Shown here piece by piece: positions 7,358 to 15,122 of a stretch of DNA of 64,000 nt. Position 1 is the stretch's first letter. Each line of letters opens with the position of its first letter. The translations under genes were made by a program, and so were the position numbers. The stretch covers positions 2,559,104 through 2,623,103 of the forward strand of contig NZ_BPTV01000001.1 of the NCBI RefSeq assembly GCF_019973375.1, in the 5' to 3' direction. Source of the stretch: Prevotella lacticifex. GTDB lineage: Bacteria; Bacteroidota; Bacteroidia; Bacteroidales; Bacteroidaceae. The notes below the pieces were generated by a model that did not search any database, was not told where the DNA came from, and saw only the letters and a program-made list of their open reading frames with translations.

Positions 7358-9040
7358 CTATTTCTTAGGATGAAGGATATTGTTGTATTTTTCTGGGTTG
7401 AGGAGCAGGTCGACGGCGGCTTTATACTGCTTATCACTGCCGAGACTGTTCTCTATAGCACCCCGCTGATAATAGTAGACGGTCACGAGGTCGGCCTCGA
7501 TAAGCTGGCGGATGACCTTCGAATTGTAGTCGAGGTCCTTCGCGACGTTGTGTTTCAGCTTCTTCTCGATGGCATCGAACTCCGGTTTTGCATCGTCGTA
7601 GTAGCCCTCAAACTTTGCGAGCTTGACGAGCTGCTGTAGGTATTTCTCCGTCTCACCGTCATATTTGAACTTACTTGCGAGCACATCCTTCTTGAAATCA
7701 GCATAATCGGCATCGGTGATGTGGAATTCTCCGGCTGGAGCAATGGTCGGATGAGCCTTGATATATTTCAGTTCCCAGTTGAGAAGGACCTCCGACGAGT
7801 CGCGGCCGGTACCCGCAAGATAGAAGGCAATGTTCGGCAGGGAGTCGGGTTTCACCTCCACATCGGGCTTGATGCCACCACCGTCGCGCACCTCCCGGCC
7901 TCCAAGAGTATGGAAGACGTGGGTCAGCGAGTCGGCCACATGCTCGGTGTAGCCGCCGTTGGCATGCTTGTAGTTGATAGCCTGGATGCATCGTCCGCTG
8001 GGAATGTAATATTTCGACGTTGTCAGTTTGAGCTGTCCGTTGTACGGCATGTCAAGAGTGGCCTGCACGAGTCCCTTTCCGTAGGTGCGGGTACCGAGGA
8101 TAACGGCGCGGTCGAGGTCCTGCAGACTGCCGCTGGTAATCTCACTTGCCGATGCCGACTCGCCGTTGACGAGCACCACGATGGGCATGACGGTATCGAT
8201 GGGTTCCACGGTTGTGCGGTAGTCCTGGTTCGTCTGCTTAATCTTTCCCTTTGTCTTGACGATGGAAATTCCTTTCGGCACGAACATATTCACTATGGCC
8301 ACAGCCTGGTTGAGCAGTCCGCCACCGTTGTTGCGGAGGTCGAGGACGAATGCTTTCATACCTTTCTGGCGCATCTCGAGGAAGTCGCGACGGAGGTCGC
8401 GGGCGCAGTTCTCGTTAGTGAACGAGTTGAGGTTGAGGTAGCCAATGCCGTTGGGCTGCAAGCCATAATACGGAATATCCGGCATCTGAATGGCCCTGCG
8501 GGTAATCTTCCGCTTCATTGTCTTGCCCGTGGCAGGGCGCTTGAAGGTCAGGACGAAAGTCGTTCCGGCCTCTCCACGCAGGTGACTGCTGACGTAAGCC
8601 GTATTCTTGCCCACCATTGTGGAGTCGTCGATGGCCAAGATTATGTCGCCCTTGCGCAGTCCGGCTTCATCGGCCGGCATTCCCTCGTAGGGCTCGTCGA
8701 TGACGGTATTGCCCAAGACGAAATTATAGCGGATAAGGGCTCCGATGCCAGCATACTTGCCGGAGAGCATCAGGTCGAAATCCTTCGATTTCTCTTCGGG
8801 ATAGTACACCGTATAGGGATCGAGCGACCGGAGCATCGAATTGATGCCGTTGCCGATAACGTCGCTGGCGTTGAGAGTGTCGACATACATCATGTCGAGG
8901 GTTTTGTAGATAGCGTTGAATGTCTCGATATTCTTCGAAACCTCAAAGTTATGCTCGCTCGTGCTCGCATCGGTCTGCGCTTTGGCCGTGGTTGCAAAAC
9001 CGACCAAGGCCACGACGAACGAAAGAAGGAGTTTCCTCAT
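7358..9040 (-). CDS. S41 family C-terminal processing peptidase
   Basis: This is a secreted or periplasmic serine protease of 560 residues. MRKLLLSFVVALVGFATTAKAQ is a clear signal peptide. A PDZ domain follows (AGIGALIRYN, then MPADEAGLRKGDIILAID, around residues 95-165). The S41 core contains FVLDLRNNGGGLL, the catalytic serine in NGESASASEI near residue 295 and the lysine in GTRTYGKGL near residue 322. The Ser-Lys spacing of about 27 fits the CtpA/Prc group, which trims or degrades envelope proteins from their C-termini. A helical region of about 150 residues with several charged clusters follows the core. It is transcribed alone from the promoter at 9092-9122. Confidence 0.92.
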   Translation of the reverse strand: MRKLLLSFVVALVGFATTAKAQTDASTSEHNFEVSKNIETFNAIYKTLDMMYVDTLNASDVIGNGINSMLRSLDPYTVYYPEEKSKDFDLMLSGKYAGIGALIRYNFVLGNTVIDEPYEGMPADEAGLRKGDIILAIDDSTMVGKNTAYVSSHLRGEAGTTFVLTFKRPATGKTMKRKITRRAIQMPDIPYYGLQPNGIGYLNLNSFTNENCARDLRRDFLEMRQKGMKAFVLDLRNNGGGLLNQAVAIVNMFVPKGISIVKTKGKIKQTNQDYRTTVEPIDTVMPIVVLVNGESASASEITSGSLQDLDRAVILGTRTYGKGLVQATLDMPYNGQLKLTTSKYYIPSGRCIQAINYKHANGGYTEHVADSLTHVFHTLGGREVRDGGGIKPDVEVKPDSLPNIAFYLAGTGRDSSEVLLNWELKYIKAHPTIAPAGEFHITDADYADFKKDVLASKFKYDGETEKYLQQLVKLAKFEGYYDDAKPEFDAIEKKLKHNVAKDLDYNSKVIRQLIEADLVTVYYYQRGAIENSLGSDKQYKAAVDLLLNPEKYNNILHPKK

Positions 9041-9091
9041 AGTTGTTATTGTTCTGTTGAAATATTATAATCTTGCTAAGACATTGATTTG

Positions 9092-9122
9092 CAAAGGTAG
9101 TGCAAACTGCATACAATGCAAA
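9092..9122 (-). promoter_or_regulatory. promoter of the S41 peptidase gene
   Basis: On the minus strand TTTG (9122-9119), 19 bases, then TACCTTTG (9099-9092) is a full match to the Bacteroidetes consensus. It lies about 50 bases upstream of the ATG. The 22-base tandem repeats at 9207-9360 begin about 85 bases upstream of its -33 box. Confidence 0.8.
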
Positions 9123-9206
9123 ATAAATGCCTCGTTTTTTAAGATTTTTACATTCCTTCTACATCTTAATATGCCTCCGTTCCACATATTATATATATAC
9201 GCTGCC

Positions 9207-9360
9207 AATCCAATATATCTGCGTGGAGCAACTAATATAGCTTCGTGAGGCAACTAATATATCTTCGTGGAGCTATTAACATAGCTTCGTGGGGCAACTA
9301 ATATATCTTCGTGGGGCTATTAACATAGCTTCGTTGGACATGCAATATAGCTTCATTTCA
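9207..9360. repeat. seven tandem 22-bp repeats
   Basis: Seven consecutive 22-base units start at 9207, 9229, 9251, 9273, 9295, 9317 and 9339. The common core is TAATATAGCTTCGTGG. Units 3 and 5 (CAACTAATATATCTTCG) alternate with units 4 and 6 (CTATTAACATAGCTTCG), so the array has a higher-order 44-base period in its middle. The first and last units are the most diverged. The array is non-coding and lies between the PatB-like gene and the protease promoter. Confidence 0.9.
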
Positions 9361-9448
9361 CAAGCCGCGGCAACCTTTTCCAAAATCGTTTAGACACTGA
9401 AAAAATCAGATATTGGCTTTGGCGGCCGCAGCCTGTGTGCTGCCGGCG

Positions 9449-10678
9449 TTAGCGGACATTGGCTCTTACGGCCGCAGCGAGCTGGTCGAGGCCCCTCTTG
9501 AGGATGACTCTCGGCGTCGCAACGTTCAGTCGCATAAAGCCATGACCCTCCTTTTTGCCGAACATTTCGCCATCGTTGAGTGCGAGATGGGCCTTATCGA
9601 TGAACAGATCGAGGAGTTCGTCGTGCGAAAGGTTCAGTTCGCGGCAGTCGAGCCATACGAGGAACGAGGCCTGAGGGCGCCAGGGACGGATTCCCTTGAT
9701 ATTTTCGCGACAGTAGTCCTCAACGAACCGCACGTTGTCCTCGACATATTCGAGCATGTGACGGCGCCATTCCTCACCGTTTTCGAATGCGGCGATGGTG
9801 GCTATCGGTGCAAACAGCGTAGCCTCATCCATCTCGTTGGCCTGCAGCCAGCGGTAGAATTTAGCGCGAATCTGATTGTTAGGCACTATGGCATAGCTAC
9901 TTATGAGTCCGGCGATGTTGAAAGTCTTCGTCGGAGCCTGGAAAGTTATACTGTTTTCGCGTGCAGCTTCCGAGACCGAAGCGAATGGGATGTGCTTATG
10001 TCCGAATATAGCCATATCGCAATGAATCTCGTCGCTGATGACGATAATATTCCTTTCGCGGCAGAAATCAGCAAGACGGACGAGGGTCTCACGGCTCCAG
10101 CACACTCCTGCAGGATTGTGGGGATTGCACAAAATGAGCAGTTTACACTTATCGTCGGCCACACGCTGCAGGTTGTCGAAGTCCATCTCGTATGTCCCGT
10201 TGTCCTCCTTGAGCGGATTGAACACCACCTCCCGTCCGTTGCCTAACGGCACAAGGCGAAATGGATGATACACAGGCGGTTGGATAATAACCTTCTCGTC
10301 GGGTCGGGTAAAGATGTTTACAGCCAGTCCGATGCCCTTGACGATACCGGGAACGAACGACATCCATTGTCTTTTGACCTCCCACTGGTGATGCGTCCTT
10401 ATCCAGTTGATTATCGTGGTCCAGAACTCATCGGGCATGACGGTATAGCCGAAGAGCGAGTGGTCGAGGCGTTTGCGGAGGGCATCGGTGATAAACTGCG
10501 GTGTGGCGAAGTCCATATCGGCCACCCACAGAGGCAGAAGGTCGTCGCGGCCCCATCGTGGCAGCAAAGCACCATGCTTGAGGTCGCCACTCCCCGAACG
10601 GTCGATGACGGTGTCGAACATTCTCTTCCAGTCCTCGGCAGTGACGGGAGACTTCTTATTATTGTTATATTCTGACAT
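9449..10678 (-). CDS. PatB/MalY-type pyridoxal-phosphate C-S lyase
   Basis: This 409-residue fold-type I PLP enzyme belongs to the PatB/MalY group, whose members cleave cystathionine or other S-conjugates of cysteine. Family marks are RWGRDDLLPLWVADMDF near residue 45, CNPHNPAGVCW near 180, ISDEIHCDM near 215 and the Schiff-base lysine in APTKTFNIAGL near 248. No signal peptide is present. A second gene of the same family lies at 31.3 kb. Its neighbour on the same strand, about 200 bases upstream, is another sulfur-amino-acid PLP enzyme, which supports a role in cysteine or methionine metabolism. Cystathionine beta-lyase is the usual annotation; the exact substrate is not determined here. Confidence 0.85.
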   Translation of the reverse strand: MSEYNNNKKSPVTAEDWKRMFDTVIDRSGSGDLKHGALLPRWGRDDLLPLWVADMDFATPQFITDALRKRLDHSLFGYTVMPDEFWTTIINWIRTHHQWEVKRQWMSFVPGIVKGIGLAVNIFTRPDEKVIIQPPVYHPFRLVPLGNGREVVFNPLKEDNGTYEMDFDNLQRVADDKCKLLILCNPHNPAGVCWSRETLVRLADFCRERNIIVISDEIHCDMAIFGHKHIPFASVSEAARENSITFQAPTKTFNIAGLISSYAIVPNNQIRAKFYRWLQANEMDEATLFAPIATIAAFENGEEWRRHMLEYVEDNVRFVEDYCRENIKGIRPWRPQASFLVWLDCRELNLSHDELLDLFIDKAHLALNDGEMFGKKEGHGFMRLNVATPRVILKRGLDQLAAAVRANVR

Positions 10679-10885
10679 TGCTATCTTATTGAATTAATGC
10701 AAGTTACGTTAGATATTATCATACGGAGACTATCGAGCAGAGAGAGGTTGCGGGGCAGCTGCGGAGAGCATAGGGGCTATAGGGAATCATCGGACGATAT
10801 AGGGGATTATAGGACATCATAGAAACTATAGAGGCCCTGAGGCCATCCGTGCCACATGAGGCCACATCTTCCAACAGTCTGATGG

Positions 10886-12064
10886 TCAAGCCTTTCGCAG
10901 AGCCTGGACGATATCGTCGTAGATATCGCCGGCATCCTCGAGTCCAACGCTCAGGCGGATGGTGGTGTCGTGAACATCCATTGCCGCCCTCTGCTCCGTA
11001 GTGAAGTTGCCGTAGATGGTTGAGTAAGGATGGATGGCGAGCGTACGACTGTCGAAGAGGTTTGTGGCGCGGTGGACAAGCTTCAGATTGTTGAGCATAC
11101 GGAAACAAGCCTCCTGACTCTCGAGGTCGATGCAGACCATTGCTCCGGCCGTCGGTCCGAACTGCTTTTGGGCGAGTTCGTGGAAAGGATTGTCGTCGAG
11201 GCCCACGTAGTTCACGCTCTTTATGCCCTCGGTGTCGTGAAGCCGCTTGGCCAACGTGAGCGCATTGGAAGCCTGAACGTGGTAGCGGGCACTGAGAGTC
11301 TCCAGTCCAAGAGTCTGAAGATAAGCCACTTGCGGGGTCATATAGGCTCCGAAGTTGAACAGCATCTCACCCTTTATCCTCTTGTTGAAATCGGGGAACG
11401 TTCCATAGTCGATGATAAGGCCACCGAGCGACGTCGCTCCCCCGCTGAGATACTTTGTCGACGAGACTATTTCGATGTCGGCTCCCAAGTCGTGAACGGA
11501 GAACATCGTGAACGGAATCGTGGTAGTATCGGCCACGAGGGGGATATTATTCTTGCGCGCCACGGCAGCGAGCTTGCTGATATCAGCCACCTCCATCTGC
11601 GGATTTGTTATTATCTCGAAGAATATACAGCACGTATTGGCATCGACATTCCTCTCGACGTCACTGATATCGGTAAGATCGCAGAACCTCGCCTCGACTC
11701 CAAAGCGCTTCAACGTGTTGGCTAACAGGTCATAAGTATTGCCGAACATGTGGCGTGAGGTGACGATATTCTTTCCCGCAGCCGTCAGTGCGATGATGGT
11801 ATTGCTTATCGCTGCCATTCCACTATTGAGTGCCGTGACCGCTTTAGCTCCCGTCAGCGCCATCACGCGGCGCTCAAGATTCGTTACCGTCGGGTTCTGC
11901 GTACGCGAATAATCGGGTGCAACGACGCGGCCGGTGAACGCGTCAGCCATATCGTTGGCATTGTCGAACTCGTAAGCTACGGAGTTATAAACGGGCATGC
12001 TCAGTGCGCCGAAGGCATCGCGCCGCTCAAAAGGGGTGTCGATAGCTATTGTCTCTTTCTTCAT
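10886..12064 (-). CDS. Cys/Met metabolism PLP enzyme (gamma-synthase/lyase family)
   Basis: The 392-residue product belongs to the trans-sulfuration PLP family (MetB, MetC, MetY, MegL). It has YSRTQNPTVTNLERR near residue 50, the LNSGMAAIS block near 80, VADTTTIPF near 180 and the PLP lysine in SSTKYLSGGATSLGG near 203. The family includes O-acetylhomoserine sulfhydrylase and methionine gamma-lyase, and the sequence alone does not separate them. I chose the ATG at 12064; the longer reading uses a TTG nine bases earlier. Upstream of it lies L-serine ammonia-lyase. The 10679-10885 spacer on its 3' side carries several TATAGG/CTATAG words but no gene. Confidence 0.85.
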   Translation of the reverse strand: MKKETIAIDTPFERRDAFGALSMPVYNSVAYEFDNANDMADAFTGRVVAPDYSRTQNPTVTNLERRVMALTGAKAVTALNSGMAAISNTIIALTAAGKNIVTSRHMFGNTYDLLANTLKRFGVEARFCDLTDISDVERNVDANTCCIFFEIITNPQMEVADISKLAAVARKNNIPLVADTTTIPFTMFSVHDLGADIEIVSSTKYLSGGATSLGGLIIDYGTFPDFNKRIKGEMLFNFGAYMTPQVAYLQTLGLETLSARYHVQASNALTLAKRLHDTEGIKSVNYVGLDDNPFHELAQKQFGPTAGAMVCIDLESQEACFRMLNNLKLVHRATNLFDSRTLAIHPYSTIYGNFTTEQRAAMDVHDTTIRLSVGLEDAGDIYDDIVQALRKA

Positions 12065-12178
12065 TTTGTACAAAATATATCTTTTCTTTTCTTAATTTTC
12101 AATCATAGAGCCACCGCTGCCGGAAACCGATGTCGGCTTTACGCCACCGTAGCCGTTATCTGTTTTGACAACAACGTG

Positions 12179-13393
12179 TTAAGGCCGGGTCTTGAATCCC
12201 TTCGCCAGTCCTCCCGCACTCGTTTCCTTATACAGCGACGGGAGGTCGTGACCGGTCTGGTTCATGACGTTCACCACCCTGTCGAACGACACCCGGTGAT
12301 TGCCGTCGCTGATGATAGCGTAGAGCTGAGCGTCGAGAGCGCGGCAGGCGGCAAAAGCGTTTCGCTCGATACACGGAATCTGCACGAGACCGCAAACGGG
12401 GTCGCAGGTCATTCCAAGGTGATGCTCGAGGCCCATTTCAGCGGCATACTCAATCTGCGACGGTGTGCCTCCGAAAATCTGACAGGCCGCCGCCGCAGCC
12501 ATGGCGCATGCCGCTCCCACCTCGCCCTGGCATCCGACCTCTGCTCCGGAGATTGAAGCGTTCTCCTTGATGAGATTGCCGATGAGTCCCGCTGTGGCCA
12601 GGGCGTGGAGTATCCGTTCCTCATTGAAATGATGAGTCTCGGCAAGATTGACGAGCACCCCGGGCACCACACCACATGCGCCGCACGTTGGTGCAGTGAC
12701 AATGGTTCCGCCGGCGGCATTCTCCTCACTGACAGCGAGTGCATAGGCGAAGACCATGGAACGGGCCTTCAGCTCCTCGCGGTAGGCGCGCGCCTTAATA
12801 TAATATGTAGGGGCTTTCCGTGCCAGACTCAGCGGACCGGGCAGTGCACCCTCGTGATTGATGCCGCGGGCCACCGCCTTGGTCATCGTCATCCACACCT
12901 CGCGCAGATAGTCCCACAGCCCGCCGTCCTCATACTGCTCCACGTACTCCCAGTAACCGCGGCCGTTCTCATCACACCACTGCTTGATATCCTTGAGTTT
13001 GGTGAGGGGATAGATTGACTTCTCGTAGAAATAATCGTCCTCGCCCTTACCTTCCGACAGCGCGCCGCCACCGATACTGTAGACGGTCCACGAGTCGTTG
13101 GTAATTCCCTGCTGGTCAACGGAGAAGAACTTCATTCCGTTGGGGTGGAAAGGGAGAAAAATATGAGGTTCCCAGTCGATGTACACCGGAGCGACCTTCT
13201 CTAAGACATCCTTGATAGCGACGTCGGTCATGTGGCCTTTGCCGGTGGCAGCGAGACTGCCGTAAAGGACGACCTTGAAGCGCGAGGCCTCGGGGTGACG
13301 CTGAAGGAAAATCTTGGCCGCGCGCTCCGGGCCCATAGTGTGGCTGCTCGACGGTCCTTTACCTATTCTATATATGTTTCGTATTGAGTCCAT
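12179..13393 (-). CDS. sdaA: L-serine ammonia-lyase, iron-sulfur dependent, single chain
   Basis: This enzyme deaminates L-serine to pyruvate and ammonia using an oxygen-sensitive [4Fe-4S] cluster, a common route in anaerobes. The 404-residue chain fuses the beta domain (start MDSIRNIYRIGKGPSSSHT, with GPERAA) to the alpha domain. Cluster-ligand cysteines are visible in TAPTCGACGVVPG near residue 235 and in MTCDPVCGLVQIPC near 345, and the glycine-rich EVGCQGEVGAACA lies between them. The length fits the fused single-chain form rather than split SdaAA/SdaAB. It lies upstream of two PLP enzymes of sulfur amino acid metabolism on the same strand, so the four genes may form a serine/cysteine utilisation neighbourhood. 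Confidence 0.93.
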   Translation of the reverse strand: MDSIRNIYRIGKGPSSSHTMGPERAAKIFLQRHPEASRFKVVLYGSLAATGKGHMTDVAIKDVLEKVAPVYIDWEPHIFLPFHPNGMKFFSVDQQGITNDSWTVYSIGGGALSEGKGEDDYFYEKSIYPLTKLKDIKQWCDENGRGYWEYVEQYEDGGLWDYLREVWMTMTKAVARGINHEGALPGPLSLARKAPTYYIKARAYREELKARSMVFAYALAVSEENAAGGTIVTAPTCGACGVVPGVLVNLAETHHFNEERILHALATAGLIGNLIKENASISGAEVGCQGEVGAACAMAAAAACQIFGGTPSQIEYAAEMGLEHHLGMTCDPVCGLVQIPCIERNAFAACRALDAQLYAIISDGNHRVSFDRVVNVMNQTGHDLPSLYKETSAGGLAKGFKTRP

Positions 13394-13462
13394 TGTTGTG
13401 TTGAACGGTTATTTCTGTGCTTGTCTTATTGTGTTTTGGTTATTATCCTGATAGTCTGTTGA

Positions 13463-14500
13463 TTACAAATCGGTCTGACCGCCTCCATCGGGCTGGTCGT
13501 CGTCGGGCTCATTCCAGCGGTAACGGTTCCATTCTATCGTCTCCGTGGCCACGTTAGTCCATATCTCTCCCACCTTGACAATCGTCTGTTTACGAACGAG
13601 TTTCGGCCATCCGGAGTAGAAGAAATGGTAGTCGGTGAGCAACCGTAACTCCATCGGCATGTCGATACTGTCGTTGATGAACGACTCGGTCTTATCAGAG
13701 AAATCCTTCGATAATATAGTGCCCAAGAGCGAATTTGTCAGAGCCTTGGCCTCGTCGGAGGGTATTGTGACGATGGAACTGTTGCGTATGAAATAGTCGC
13801 CGAGGTACGACTCGGCATCGGTGGTGTCGACATCCTCGTAGCTCACAATCGTCGTCAGATGAGTGGGATAGCCCGTCGTCGAGTCCTCGTCGTTCGTCAT
13901 ACCTATATTAAAGGCTTTGCCGTGGCAGGAAAACAGACCGGTCACCTCCGAGTACATTTCCCTGATGGCATCCTCGTTGTTGAAACCGAGCCTCAGCAAG
14001 CTAAGGTAGTTCTTCTTAGGCATAATCGAGTCGATGGCCGGATTCTTTGCATAGAGCTTCTCGAAGTATCCCGTTATGGCCGGGATAGCCTTGTCGCGGA
14101 CATCGCGCCACTTCTCCAAACGTTCGATTTTGCCATATTCGTTCGTGTCGAAAACAACCGGAGCCTGACTCTTCGCGGCCCACATCAGACTGCTCTTGAG
14201 CGAGTCCTTGCTGTTGTCCGACTTCCACGATATCGGCTCAAACTTCAGACGGTAGCCGTCGGAGGTTGAATCGGCAACGACAAGGCGGAACATCTCCTCG
14301 GTATTGCCGGTGCGGGTGGTATCGCCGTCGGAAACGAGAACGTCCGATTTCGTGTAGACATACTCCGTGGTGTCGTTCTTGTTGAACCACGCAACGACAT
14401 TGATTGTGGAGTCCTCACCGGCGGTGATGGCCTGTGTCTGTGCCCGTCCCTGAAGGGCTGCTGCCAACAGAGCGACGAGAATGAAGATAACTTTTCTCAT
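13463..14500 (-). CDS. secreted protein of unknown function
   Basis: I do not recognise a family. The 345-residue product begins MRKVIFILVALLAAALQGRAQ, a typical signal peptide, so it is exported. The mature part is acidic and rich in Asp, Thr and Ser. It contains short repeated motifs of the DTT/EDVDTTD kind and predicted beta-strands such as EYVYTKSDVLVSDGD and YRLKFEPIS. It ends WNRYRWNEPDDDQPDGG. There is no lipobox and no membrane span after the signal. It is followed by sdaA on the same strand after 69 bases, but a shared function is not evident. The TACATTTG at 14542-14549 (minus strand) could be its -7 box. Confidence 0.7.
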   Translation of the reverse strand: MRKVIFILVALLAAALQGRAQTQAITAGEDSTINVVAWFNKNDTTEYVYTKSDVLVSDGDTTRTGNTEEMFRLVVADSTSDGYRLKFEPISWKSDNSKDSLKSSLMWAAKSQAPVVFDTNEYGKIERLEKWRDVRDKAIPAITGYFEKLYAKNPAIDSIMPKKNYLSLLRLGFNNEDAIREMYSEVTGLFSCHGKAFNIGMTNDEDSTTGYPTHLTTIVSYEDVDTTDAESYLGDYFIRNSSIVTIPSDEAKALTNSLLGTILSKDFSDKTESFINDSIDMPMELRLLTDYHFFYSGWPKLVRKQTIVKVGEIWTNVATETIEWNRYRWNEPDDDQPDGGGQTDL

Positions 14501-14649
14501 GTTTTGTACTGTCGAAAGAGTGACACATTATATTAATACTGCAAATGTATGCATTTTTTTTCATTATTTGCTTTTGTCTTTCGTTTTTCTGAGCAAAAAA
14601 CATTATTTTTGTGCTCGCTAAGAAATTAATCATAACAAAACAAGCAATT

Positions 14650-14976
14650 ATGGCAAAAGACAACAATCAAGAACAGCAGCAGATGCAGATCTCCCTTTCT
14701 CCGGAGGTTGCAAAAGGTGTATACTCTAACTTTCAGATCGTGTCGCATGCTCCTACGGAGTTCGTCATCGACTTCGCAAACATGCTTCCCGGCCAGCCTC
14801 AGGCTCAGGTCAACTCTCGCATTATCATGACTCCGCAGGTGGCAAAGCGTCTCCTCGGTGCTCTCAACGAGAATATCCAGCGCTACGAGAAGGAGTTCGG
14901 CCGCATCACCGAGCCCGGTGGCAACATGCCTCCGCGCACCATCGCCCCTTTCGGCACTCCTAAGGGCGACGCCTAA
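14650..14976 (+). CDS. DUF3467 family protein
   Basis: This is a small cytoplasmic protein of 108 residues. After a Gln-rich start (MAKDNNQEQQQMQISL) it shows the DUF3467 pattern: GVYSNFQIVSHAPTEFVIDF, then the NSRIIMTPQVAKRLLGALN block and YEKEFGRI. The family is widespread in Bacteroidetes and has no established function that I can name. The ATG at 14650 gives the conserved beginning; an upstream extension to 14611 is not supported. It is divergently transcribed from the unknown secreted protein and ends in a hairpin at 14994-15049. Confidence 0.88.
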   Translation: MAKDNNQEQQQMQISLSPEVAKGVYSNFQIVSHAPTEFVIDFANMLPGQPQAQVNSRIIMTPQVAKRLLGALNENIQRYEKEFGRITEPGGNMPPRTIAPFGTPKGDA

Positions 14977-14993
14977 GGGCCGCACCTTTCGGG

Positions 14994-15049
14994 TTAACGG
15001 GCATAATGAACCCCGCTCAGCAATGAACGAGGTCCATTATGCCCGTTAA
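14994..15049. terminator. 15-bp perfect hairpin after the DUF3467 gene
   Basis: TTAACGGGCATAATG (14994-15008) and CATTATGCCCGTTAA (15035-15049) are exact inverted repeats separated by 26 bases. It lies 18 bases after the stop codon. There is no T run, so it may terminate weakly or stabilise the mRNA end. Confidence 0.6.
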
Positions 15050-15122
15050 TCGTTGTATATGGCATCGTCATATAATACAAGCACGTGTTCCGAAGCCATT
15101 TCCCAACTTCATCACTTTTTTA

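Noticed and set aside
7358..9040. S41 protease as part of a secretion or defence system
   Set aside because: It stands alone with a normal signal peptide and PDZ domain; nothing around it supports such a system.
9207..9360. Possible CRISPR array
   Set aside because: The 22-base units are directly abutting with no variable spacers, and no cas genes are present.
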